Notes under the pieces: model-generated
Told to the model about the DNA's origin: nothing
The model's input: only the letters and a program-made list of their open reading frames with translations
The model's database searches: none
Translations under genes and position numbers: made by a program
Shown here: positions 22,972 to 29,284 of the stretch, piece after piece
Position numbering within the stretch: position 1 is the first letter of the stretch
Layout of the letters: each line of letters begins with the position of its first letter
NCBI GenBank assembly: GCA_003565095.1
Contig: PXDI01000099.1
Span: 1 to 29,284 of the forward strand
Length of the DNA stretch: 29,284 nucleotides
Reading direction: 5' to 3'
Origin: PVC group bacterium
GTDB lineage: Bacteria > Verrucomicrobiota > Kiritimatiellia > UBA8416 > PXDI01

Positions 22972-23262
22972 ATGAAGATAAAACCGCTGGGAGATCGTGT
23001 ATTGGTGGAGCCGATTGAGGAAAAAGAAGTCCAAAAGGGTGGCATCATTATTCCTGATTCGGCCAAAGAAAAGCCCCAGGAGGGCAAAGTGGTTGAAGTC
23101 GGCACCGGCAAGCGTGACGACGACGGCAAGGTCATTGCGTTCAACGTCAAGAAGGGTGACCGGGTCCTGATGCCTAAGTATGGCGGGACTGAAGTGAAAA
23201 TCGGCGACAAGGAATACCAGATTATCCGCGAAGAGGACATTCTGGGTGTTATCGCCGGCTAA
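22972..23262 (+). CDS. groES: Co-chaperonin GroES
   Basis: A 96-residue Hsp10 that caps the GroEL ring. It opens with KPLGDRVLVEPIE, carries the mobile loop region EKEVQKGGIIIPDSAKEKPQEGKVVEVG (about 18-45), and has the roof and ending elements DRVLMPKYGGTEVKI and EEDILGVI. AGGAGGA lies upstream. It is 36 nt after dnaK and 53 nt before groEL with no visible terminator between, so one transcript is likely. Confidence 0.98.
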   Translation: MKIKPLGDRVLVEPIEEKEVQKGGIIIPDSAKEKPQEGKVVEVGTGKRDDDGKVIAFNVKKGDRVLMPKYGGTEVKIGDKEYQIIREEDILGVIAG

Positions 23263-23315
23263 GGCGTTTAGCGATTAGGAAACCAAACCAGTAAATCAAG
23301 AAGGAGAAGTAAGCA

Positions 23316-24980
23316 ATGGCTGATAAGGGAAAACAGCTCAAGTATGATGATTCCGCCCGGCAGGCAATTCTGACCGGTGTGGAGAAATTGAGCCGCGCGG
23401 TCAAGGTAACGCTTGGTCCGGCGGGTCGTAATGTGGTTCTGGACAAGAAATTCGGTTCACCGACGATTACCAAGGACGGCGTGACTGTCGCCAAGGAAAT
23501 CGAACTGCCGGATCCGTTTGAAAACATGGGCGCCCAGATGGTGCGTGAAGTCGCCAGCAAGACCAGCGATGTGGCCGGTGACGGCACCACTACCGCGACG
23601 CTGCTGGCCGAAGCCATCTATCGCGAAGGCCTCAAGAATGTAACCGCCGGTGCCAATCCGATGAGCCTGAAGCGCGGCATCGACAAGGCAACAATCGTTG
23701 TTACTGATGCGGTCGCCAAGCTCAGCAAACGCGTCAAAGAGCACACCGAAATCGCCCAGGTTGCCACCATTTCGGCAAATGGCGACGAGACCATCGGCGA
23801 AACAATTGCCGATGCGATGGACAAGGTCGGCAAAGACGGCACAATTACCGTCGAGGAAGCCAAGACCATCGAAACCACTCTGGACGTGGTGGAAGGTATG
23901 CAGTTCGATAAGGGTTATCTGTCACCGTATTTCGCGACCAATACTGAAGCGATGGAATGCGTGCTGGAAGATGCCTATATCCTGATTCACGAGAAGAAAA
24001 TCTCGAGTCTGCAGGATCTGCTGCCGCTGCTGCAGAATGTCGCCAAGGCTGGCAAGCCGTTGCTGATCATCGCTGAAGATGTGGAAGGCGAAGCGCTGGC
24101 AACCCTGGTTGTGAACCGTTTGCGCGGTACACTGCAGTGCTGTGCGGTCAAGGCCCCGGGCTTTGGTGACCGCCGCAAGGCCATGCTCGAGGATATCGCC
24201 ATTCTGACCGGCGGGCGCTGCCTGACCGAAGATCTCGGCATCAAGCTCGAGAACGTCAACATCAGTGACCTCGGCAGTGCCAAGCGCATTTCGATCGACA
24301 AGGAAAACACCACGATCGTCGAAGGCGCCGGCAAGACTTCCGAAATTCAGGGACGTGTCGCGCAGATCAAGCGTCAGATTGATGAAACCACCTCGGATTA
24401 CGATCGCGAGAAGCTGCAGGAACGTCTGGCCAAGCTGGCCGGCGGTGTGGCGGTCATCAATGTCGGCGCGGCGACCGAGACTGAGATGAAGGAAAAGAAA
24501 GCGCGTGTTGAGGATGCATTGCATGCCACCCGCGCGGCGGTTGAAGAAGGTGTGGTTGCCGGCGGCGGCGTAGCGCTGTTGCGTGCCCAGAAGACGCTCG
24601 AAAAAGCTATGAGTGAAGTAGCTGATGACGACGAGAAGATCGGTATGCAGATTGTGCTGCGCTCGCTCGAAGCCCCGCTGCGCCAGTTGGCGGCAAACGC
24701 CGGCATCGAAGGTGCCATCGTGATTGCGGAAGTCAAGAAGCAGAAGGGTTCCATGGGTTACAACGTGCGTAGCGGACAGTATTCCGACCTGATCAAGGAC
24801 GGCGTGCTGGATCCGGCCAAGGTGACCCGCACGGCGTTGCAGAACGCCACCAGCATTTCCGGTTTGCTGTTGACAACCGAATGCATGATTACCGACATTC
24901 CCGAGACCGAGAAGCCTGCACCGGCCGGCGGCCCCGGCGGCATGGGCGGTATGGGCGGCATGGGTGGTATGGACTACTAA
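23316..24980 (+). CDS. groEL: Chaperonin GroEL
   Basis: A 554-residue Hsp60 forming the double-ring folding chamber. Equatorial-domain nucleotide motifs are clear: VTLGPAGRNVVLD (about 30-42), GDGTTTATLLAEAIYREG (about 85-102) and the EEGVVAGGGVALL stretch (about 405-417). It ends in the usual flexible GGM-rich tail (GGMGGMGGMGGMDY). AAGGAGAAG precedes ATG 23316. A strong rho-independent terminator lies 34 bases after the stop. Confidence 0.99.
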   Translation: MADKGKQLKYDDSARQAILTGVEKLSRAVKVTLGPAGRNVVLDKKFGSPTITKDGVTVAKEIELPDPFENMGAQMVREVASKTSDVAGDGTTTATLLAEAIYREGLKNVTAGANPMSLKRGIDKATIVVTDAVAKLSKRVKEHTEIAQVATISANGDETIGETIADAMDKVGKDGTITVEEAKTIETTLDVVEGMQFDKGYLSPYFATNTEAMECVLEDAYILIHEKKISSLQDLLPLLQNVAKAGKPLLIIAEDVEGEALATLVVNRLRGTLQCCAVKAPGFGDRRKAMLEDIAILTGGRCLTEDLGIKLENVNISDLGSAKRISIDKENTTIVEGAGKTSEIQGRVAQIKRQIDETTSDYDREKLQERLAKLAGGVAVINVGAATETEMKEKKARVEDALHATRAAVEEGVVAGGGVALLRAQKTLEKAMSEVADDDEKIGMQIVLRSLEAPLRQLAANAGIEGAIVIAEVKKQKGSMGYNVRSGQYSDLIKDGVLDPAKVTRTALQNATSISGLLLTTECMITDIPETEKPAPAGGPGGMGGMGGMGGMDY

Positions 24981-25002
24981 AATAAATGTCCCAAATCGGG
25001 AC

Positions 25003-25031
25003 TTGACCATCCGGGGCGGGGCGCATATGAT
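25003..25031 (+). promoter_or_regulatory. Promoter for rpoZ, embedded in the groEL terminator
   Basis: TTGACC (25003-25008; 5/6) and TATGAT (25026-25031; 5/6) with exactly 17 bases between. The -10 box covers the loop and inner stem of the terminator hairpin, and transcription would start near 25038, about 25 nt before the rpoZ ATG. The near-consensus boxes, ideal spacing and position make this one of the better promoter calls in the window. Confidence 0.55.
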
Positions 25032-25047
25032 GCGCCCCGCTCTTTTT
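25014..25047 (+). terminator. Rho-independent terminator of dnaK-groESL
   Basis: An 11-bp perfect GC-rich stem (GCGGGGCGCAT 25016-25026, ATGCGCCCCGC 25030-25040) with a 3-base loop, extendable by two pairs, followed by CTCTTTTT (25040-25047). It lies between groEL and rpoZ, close to the groEL stop. Confidence 0.88.
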
Positions 25048-25063
25048 ATAGAGAAAGGACAGT

Positions 25064-25276
25064 ATGGATAAAGCTCTTATAGATAATGCCCGGAACAGTG
25101 TTCCCAGTATTCCGGTACTCACAAATATGGTATCAAAGCGCATCAAGCAGTTGATCAAAGGCGACCGTCCGTATGTCAGACCGCTTACGCCTGATGAAGA
25201 ACTGGTAGATGTCGTCATGCGCGAAATCGGCGAAGGCAAACTGATTGCTGAAATGAATTTTCAGTCTGCCGACTGA
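25064..25276 (+). CDS. rpoZ: RNA polymerase omega subunit
   Basis: A 70-residue protein that assists assembly of the beta' subunit and, in many bacteria, forms part of the ppGpp site. The conserved helix reads NMVSKRIKQLIKGDRPYV (about 21-38), and an acidic C-terminal helix (DEELVDVVMREIGEGKL) follows. The length is typical of small omegas. GAGAAAGGA lies 5-6 nt before ATG 25064. It sits 17 bases after the groEL terminator and 41 bases before smpB. Confidence 0.92.
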   Translation: MDKALIDNARNSVPSIPVLTNMVSKRIKQLIKGDRPYVRPLTPDEELVDVVMREIGEGKLIAEMNFQSAD

Positions 25277-25317
25277 TTTTATGCGGATGACACTGACCGG
25301 TAGCGGCGGGAGACGTG

Positions 25318-25776
25318 ATGAGGAAAGGCGACCGACAACTGGCGACTAACCGGCGTGCACGTCATGAATACATGGTGCTGGATACTTTTGAGGCCGGCAT
25401 GGTTTTGACGGGTACCGAGGTCAAGGCCATCCGTGACGGCAATGCCAGTCTGAACGGATCATACGCACGTTGCGACGGCAAAAAGGCTGTGCTGCACGGC
25501 ATGACGATTCAGCCCTATGAGCATGGCAACCGTTTCAACCACGATCCCGATCGTCCCCGGCGTTTATTGCTGCATGCTTCTGAATTGCAGCGTCTGCATG
25601 TGCAGCTTGATCAAAAAGGCTGCACGCTTATTCCGCTCGACATTCACCTGCGCCGCGGTTATATAAAAGTTGAACTTGGGCTGTGCCGCGGTAAAAAGCT
25701 GCACGACAAACGAGACACGCTGCGTAAACGTGAGGCGACGCGCGATGCCGCCCGCGAAATTGCTAAATATAAGTAA
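25318..25776 (+). CDS. smpB: SsrA-binding protein SmpB
   Basis: A 152-residue tmRNA partner needed for trans-translation on stalled ribosomes. The OB-fold core shows N-terminal RRARHEY, then LTGTEVKAIRDGNASLNGSYA (about 30-50) and later LLLHASEL and KVELGLCRGKKLHDKR. The basic tail KREATRDAAREIAKYK enters the A-site channel. ATG 25318 has CGGGAG upstream; the in-frame GTG 25315 is an alternative. The tmRNA gene itself is not seen in the window. It follows rpoZ and precedes tatA by 15 nt. Confidence 0.97.
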   Translation: MRKGDRQLATNRRARHEYMVLDTFEAGMVLTGTEVKAIRDGNASLNGSYARCDGKKAVLHGMTIQPYEHGNRFNHDPDRPRRLLLHASELQRLHVQLDQKGCTLIPLDIHLRRGYIKVELGLCRGKKLHDKRDTLRKREATRDAAREIAKYK

Positions 25777-25791
25777 ACCGGTGAGGGCATA

Positions 25792-26028
25792 ATGAAAGAG
25801 TTGGCTTTTGTAAATGTCGGGCCTCCTGAACTGCTTATACTGCTGATCATTATTCTGTTGCTTTTTGGTGGACGCAAGCTGCCGGAGCTGGCCAGATCGC
25901 TCGGCCGCAGTCTGGGCGAATTCCGCAAAGGCAAGGAAGAGGGTGAGCGTGAGGAAGGTGCGGCTGCTGAAGAAAAGTCCGCTGCATCAAAAGAGGACGA
26001 GTCCTCCGCGAAAAAAGACGCGGAGTGA
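25792..26028 (+). CDS. tatA: Twin-arginine translocase component TatA/TatE
   Basis: A 78-residue protein with the single N-terminal membrane helix (GPPELLILLIIILLLFGG, 10-27). The Tat hinge and amphipathic helix FGGRKLPELARSLGRSLGEF follow, then a charged Glu/Lys/Ala tail. TatA forms the pore for folded proteins. No tatC is adjacent, so the rest of the translocase is elsewhere. It is probably translated with smpB, 15 nt upstream. A TatB function cannot be excluded, but the short length favours TatA. Confidence 0.93.
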   Translation: MKELAFVNVGPPELLILLIIILLLFGGRKLPELARSLGRSLGEFRKGKEEGEREEGAAAEEKSAASKEDESSAKKDAE

Positions 26029-26066
26029 GCGGGGGGGCTTCCCGGGTTCGCCCTGTTGACAAAATA

Positions 26067-26912
26067 ATGTCTAAACTTGAAATTGTATTTGCCGATAATC
26101 TTGAGTATCTGCGCGATCTTCCGCCGGAAAGCATCGACCTGATTTATATTGATCCGCCGTTTAATACCGGCAAAACCCAAAGCCGGACCAGAATCAGGGC
26201 AGTCAGGGACGAGAATGGTGACCGCCGCGGATTCATGGGGCGGCTTTATCGCACCGAAAAACTTGGCACCTCCGGCTATGCTGATTTCTTCGACGACTTT
26301 ACCGCGTTTATTGAGCCGCGCTTGCGGGAGTCTTTCCGTGTTCTGAAAAGCAGCGGCAGTCTGTTTTTTCATATTGACTGCCGTGAGGTGCATTACTGCA
26401 AAGTGCTGCTCGACGGTATTTTCGGTCGCGAATCGTTTATCAATGAAATCATCTGGGCCTATGATTATGGTGCGCGGTCAAAGAAGCGCTGGCCGGCCAA
26501 GCATGACAACATCCTTTGGTACGCCAAGGATGCCGGGAACTATACATTCAATCTCGACGAGTCTGACCGGATTCCCTACATGGCACCCGGACTTGTTGGT
26601 CCCGATAAAGCTGCCCGCGGGAAAACCCCCACCGATGTCTGGTGGCATACCATTGTAAGTACTTCCGGACGTGAGAAGACCGGTTACCCGACCCAGAAAC
26701 CGCGCGGGATCATTGACCGGATTGTCAAAGTGCATTCCAATCCGGGCGACCAACTGCTGGATTTCTTTGCCGGCAGCGGTACATTTGGGGAATCAGCCCT
26801 GGAATTCGGGCGCAATTGTATTCTGGTTGATAAAAACGAGGAGGCGCTGCGCGTGATGGCGCAGCGCTTTGCCGGTGCAGATTCAGTAGAATGGTCCGGA
26901 TGGAACCCGTGA
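26067..26912 (+). CDS. Beta-class DNA methyltransferase (orphan type II)
   Basis: A protein of 281 residues from ATG 26067; GTG 26025 is an alternative start that would overlap the tatA stop and add 14 residues. Catalytic motif IV DPPF is at 29-32 (YIDPPFNTG), and the SAM-binding motifs lie in the C-terminal half: GYPTQKP (206-212, motif X) and DFFAGSGTFG (232-241, motif I). This order (IV, target region, X/I) defines the beta class of N6-adenine or N4-cytosine methyltransferases. No restriction endonuclease is adjacent, so it is an orphan enzyme, possibly regulatory. It follows tatA on the same strand. The target site cannot be read from the sequence. Confidence 0.9.
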   Translation: MSKLEIVFADNLEYLRDLPPESIDLIYIDPPFNTGKTQSRTRIRAVRDENGDRRGFMGRLYRTEKLGTSGYADFFDDFTAFIEPRLRESFRVLKSSGSLFFHIDCREVHYCKVLLDGIFGRESFINEIIWAYDYGARSKKRWPAKHDNILWYAKDAGNYTFNLDESDRIPYMAPGLVGPDKAARGKTPTDVWWHTIVSTSGREKTGYPTQKPRGIIDRIVKVHSNPGDQLLDFFAGSGTFGESALEFGRNCILVDKNEEALRVMAQRFAGADSVEWSGWNP

Positions 26913-26934
26913 GAATTGTCGAAACGGCGACGGG

Positions 26935-27378
26935 TTAAACCGCGGTTTTTACGACGATCTTTTTTACATGAGTGCTCTGTTGCTGCATGATGCCCGGCAT
27001 ATGGACGTCATGCGGAAAAAGGATCATAAAACTGCCGGCGGTAAGTTCAATGTAATTGCCTTGTCCGGTCAGTTTGGCCAGATCACGTTGCGGATCATAC
27101 TCCTGCTCCTGCATGGCTTTAATCGGTGCGTAGCCGATTAACTCCGTGCCTGAAACCATATACTGCACATCAATATATTTGCGATGCGCCTCCCAGAATC
27201 CGGCCTCACGCGCCTTGGTTGAATACTGTTGTATCAGGGCAAAAACTTTATCTCCGCTGATATCAGCCCTGCCATCCGGTAACGCCCGGAGATCCTGCCG
27301 CAGAAACCGCAAGGCCCGCTCTATGCCATGCCCCAGACCAAAATACTGTTCAGCATTCTCAATTGAATCAATTACCAT
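26935..27378 (-). CDS. YhcH/YjgK/YiaL family protein (cupin-like anomerase)
   Basis: A 147-residue cupin-type protein. The family pattern is clear: FWEAHRKYIDVQYMVSGTELIGYAP (about 61-85), then a metal-site-like FPHDVHMPGI (about 120-129) and a C-terminal KKIVVK. Members linked to sialic acid catabolism (NanQ) act as N-acetylneuraminate anomerases; others sit in pentose or uronate clusters. No sialic acid genes are in the window, so the specific sugar is unknown. AAGGGA lies about 7 nt before ATG 27378. It is divergent from katG. Confidence 0.93.
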   Translation of the reverse strand: MVIDSIENAEQYFGLGHGIERALRFLRQDLRALPDGRADISGDKVFALIQQYSTKAREAGFWEAHRKYIDVQYMVSGTELIGYAPIKAMQEQEYDPQRDLAKLTGQGNYIELTAGSFMILFPHDVHMPGIMQQQSTHVKKIVVKTAV

Positions 27379-27777
27379 ATCATTCCCTTATCAACTTTAA
27401 AATAATTGAAAGGCAACATTAGCAATAACGGGATGCGGAGTGAAGCTCTATATTTCCTGTTTGGGCATATATTGATCAACTCTAATTATGGCCCCAAGCC
27501 CCCGTGACCTTGCCTGGTCGCCGTAGCCGCGAAGCGCGTAGGCGGCTGTCGCGGGTGAAAGCTCCATCTCGTAGCCGTTGACATCCTAAACCAGCCGGCC
27601 TCAAAAGCCAACACCACAGAAGTGCCGAGAAATCGCCCACTCCACTAACGCCTAACACCTGCCGCGATTCTTTATCGCTGATATTGATGCTCCGGCATTG
27701 ACATACATGATTTTAAGTGTGAAATTATGCCTTTATTGAGTGTGTCGATATTCATAGGTAAACAAAGGAGTGCGAAA
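27379..27777. other. Intergenic region between YhcH-family gene and katG
   Basis: 399 bases with no gene seen. An AT-rich flank next to the YhcH start is followed by a GC-rich block (about 27490-27560) containing short inverted repeats: AGCCGC 27525-27530 with GCGGCT 27542-27547, around CGCGAAGCGCG. A -35-like TTGACA sits near the katG start. No clear Fur/PerR or OxyR box was recognised. Confidence 0.5.
27698..27726 (+). promoter_or_regulatory. Candidate katG promoter
   Basis: A perfect TTGACA (27698-27703) followed 17 bases later by GAAATT (27721-27726), a 3/6 -10 box. The katG start is about 50 bases downstream. A weak -10 with a perfect -35 would fit an activator-dependent promoter, but this is inference. 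Confidence 0.38.
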
Positions 27778-29284
27778 ATGAGCAAAATGATTAAGTGTCC
27801 GGTAACTGGAAAGACAGCCAAAGCCCCGGTAACCTCGGGCGCAAAAGGAACAACCACCCGTGACTGGTGGCCGAATCAGCTAAATCTCGGTATCCTGCAT
27901 CAGCATGCCCCGGCGTCAAATCCGCTGGGCAGTGATTTTAATTACGCTGAGGAATTCAAGAAGCTTGATCTGGATGCATTGAAAAAAGATCTGTGCGCAC
28001 TGATGACCGATTCACAGGAATGGTGGCCGGCCGACTGGGGGCATTACGGCGGTTTGTTCATTCGCATGGCCTGGCACAGCGCCGGCACCTACCGTACAGC
28101 CGACGGCCGCGGCGGCGGCGGGACCGGTAATCAGCGGTTTGCACCGATTAACAGTTGGCCGGATAATGGAAACCTGGACAAAGCGCGCCGGCTGCTTTGG
28201 CCGGTCAAGCAGAAGTATGGCAACAAAATTTCCTGGGCGGATCTGATGATTCTGGCCGGAAACTGTGCACTGGAATCAATGGGGTTTAAGACGTTTGGCT
28301 TTGGTGGCGGCCGTGAGGATATCTGGCAGCCGGAAGAGGATATTTATTGGGGTGCGGAAGCTGAATGGCTGGGCGATAAGCGCTACAGCGGCGACCGCGA
28401 ACTTGATAATCCGCTGGCGGCAGTGCAGATGGGTCTTATTTATGTTAACCCGGAGGGGCCTAACGGGGAACCGGATCCCGTGGCGTCGGGTCGTGATATA
28501 CGTGTAACATTCGAGCGCATGGGGATGAATGACGAGGAAACCGTTGCGCTGACCGCCGGTGGCCATACCTTTGGCAAGGCGCATGGTGCCGGTGACCCAA
28601 AACTGGTTGGTCCCGAACCGGAAGCCGCTCCGATTGAGCAACAGGGACTGGGCTGGCTTAACCGTTTGCGGACCGGCAAGGGAGTGGATACCACTACCAG
28701 CGGGATTGAAGGCGCGTGGAAACCGAATCCCACAAAATGGGATAGCGGGTATTTTGATATGCTTTTCGGCTACGAGTGGGAGCTGGTGAAGAGTCCGGCG
28801 GGGGCCAACCAGTGGCTGGCGAAGGATGTCAAGGATGCGGATATGATTCCGGACGCTCACGACCCGTCTAAGAAAAACCGTCCGATGATGACTACGGCGG
28901 ATCTTGCCTTGCGTTTTGATCCAATCTATGAGCCGATCTCGCGCCGTTTTCACAAGGATCAGCAGGCCTTTGCGGATGCGTTTGCCCGGGCGTGGTTCAA
29001 GCTGACCCACCGTGATATGGGGCCCAAGGCGCGCTATCTCGGTCCGGACGTTCCGGCCGAAGATCTGATCTGGCAGGATCCGCTGCCGGCGGTTGACCAT
29101 CCGCTGATTGATGCCGCGGATATCGCTGCGCTGAAAGCAAAGGTAATGGCTGCGGGGCTTTCAATCGCTGAACTGGTTTACACCGCATGGTCGTCGGCTT
29201 CAACTTTCCGTGGATCAGATAAACGCGGCGGAGCCAACGGTGCGCGTATCCGTCTGGCACCGCAAAAGGATTGGGAAGTCAATC
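27778..29284 (+). CDS. katG: Catalase-peroxidase KatG, truncated by window end
   Basis: At least 502 codons are read from ATG 27778 without a stop; the full family length is about 730, so the C-terminal third lies outside the window. AAAGGAG is 7 nt before the start. Distal haem residues are Arg96, Trp99 and His100 (RMAWHSAGTYR). The Trp-Tyr-Met adduct partners are Tyr222 (IYVNPEGP) and Met248 (FERMGMND). The proximal haem ligand is His263 (GGHTFGKAHG). It decomposes hydrogen peroxide and acts as a peroxidase. No signal peptide is seen, so it is cytoplasmic. The leading CPVTG segment is typical of the family. Confidence 0.97.
   Translation, partial: MSKMIKCPVTGKTAKAPVTSGAKGTTTRDWWPNQLNLGILHQHAPASNPLGSDFNYAEEFKKLDLDALKKDLCALMTDSQEWWPADWGHYGGLFIRMAWHSAGTYRTADGRGGGGTGNQRFAPINSWPDNGNLDKARRLLWPVKQKYGNKISWADLMILAGNCALESMGFKTFGFGGGREDIWQPEEDIYWGAEAEWLGDKRYSGDRELDNPLAAVQMGLIYVNPEGPNGEPDPVASGRDIRVTFERMGMNDEETVALTAGGHTFGKAHGAGDPKLVGPEPEAAPIEQQGLGWLNRLRTGKGVDTTTSGIEGAWKPNPTKWDSGYFDMLFGYEWELVKSPAGANQWLAKDVKDADMIPDAHDPSKKNRPMMTTADLALRFDPIYEPISRRFHKDQQAFADAFARAWFKLTHRDMGPKARYLGPDVPAEDLIWQDPLPAVDHPLIDAADIAALKAKVMAAGLSIAELVYTAWSSASTFRGSDKRGGANGARIRLAPQKDWEVN

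Noticed and set aside
24989..25002. Small hairpin GTCCC/GGGAC just after groEL
   Set aside because: Only 5 pairs and no U tract; the strong terminator lies immediately downstream.
23922..25010. Long 362-codon minus-strand open frame opposite groEL
   Set aside because: It is a codon-bias shadow of groEL. No ribosome site or family signal is present, and groEL on the other strand is certain.
26925..26950. Possible terminator between the methyltransferase and YhcH-family genes
   Set aside because: AACCGCGGTT followed by T's is a loopless palindrome inside the end of the coding region; too weak to call.

Overview
The window looks like chromosomal DNA of a Gram-negative bacterium, probably of the PVC superphylum (Kiritimatiellota, Lentisphaerota or Verrucomicrobiota). 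This rests on the style of the gene content, not on a marker search. The hints are a large secreted modular protein (DNRLRE/CBM96-like region, C39-like peptidase, PPC domain and calcium-binding-like repeat), a DUF6941-like protein, a histidyl-tRNA synthetase with a plant-organelle-like motif 3, and a dnaK-groES-groEL cluster. No rRNA, tRNA, CRISPR array or intact mobile element was recognised.

Layout: 1-125 holds a frameshifted remnant of a REP-associated (Y1-type) transposase C-terminus. 140-1080 (minus) is a zeta-toxin-like kinase gene with a small coupled partner gene. 1081-1621 has no convincing gene. 1622-3255 (plus) is a two-gene unit: a fused lycopene-cyclase-domain membrane protein and a UbiA prenyltransferase. 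3368-4987 (minus) is an HU/IHF-like gene followed by hisS. 5159-6524 (plus) is a GH26-like glycosidase and a small exported protein. 6543-8934 (minus) is hemW and a tandem HD-domain phosphohydrolase. 8991-9830 (minus) is an Ig-repeat lipoprotein.

9881-16138 (minus) is the translation/transcription operon nusA-infB-rbfA-truB-ribF-SGNH hydrolase. Its last four genes are joined by ATGA overlaps. A good promoter and a leader hairpin lie before nusA, and no rimP is present in front of it. 16360-17606 (plus) is an acyltransferase and a DUF6941-like gene. 17590-20417 (minus) is a coupled pair: a Spi/prodomain-like secreted protein and a C39-like secreted peptidase. 20418-20988 is an intergenic stretch rich in GC hairpins.

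20989-26912 (plus) is the housekeeping run dnaK, groES, groEL, rpoZ, smpB, tatA and a beta-class DNA methyltransferase. The groEL terminator physically contains a near-consensus promoter for rpoZ. 26935-27378 (minus) is a YhcH/YjgK/YiaL sugar-handling protein. 27778 to the window end is katG, cut off at about two thirds of its length.

The most interesting parts are the carotenoid- or terpenoid-like two-gene unit, the split prodomain/peptidase operon, the promoter-in-terminator arrangement before rpoZ, the tandem HD protein with one dead-looking HD domain, and the possible link between the transposase remnant and REP-like hairpins elsewhere in the window.
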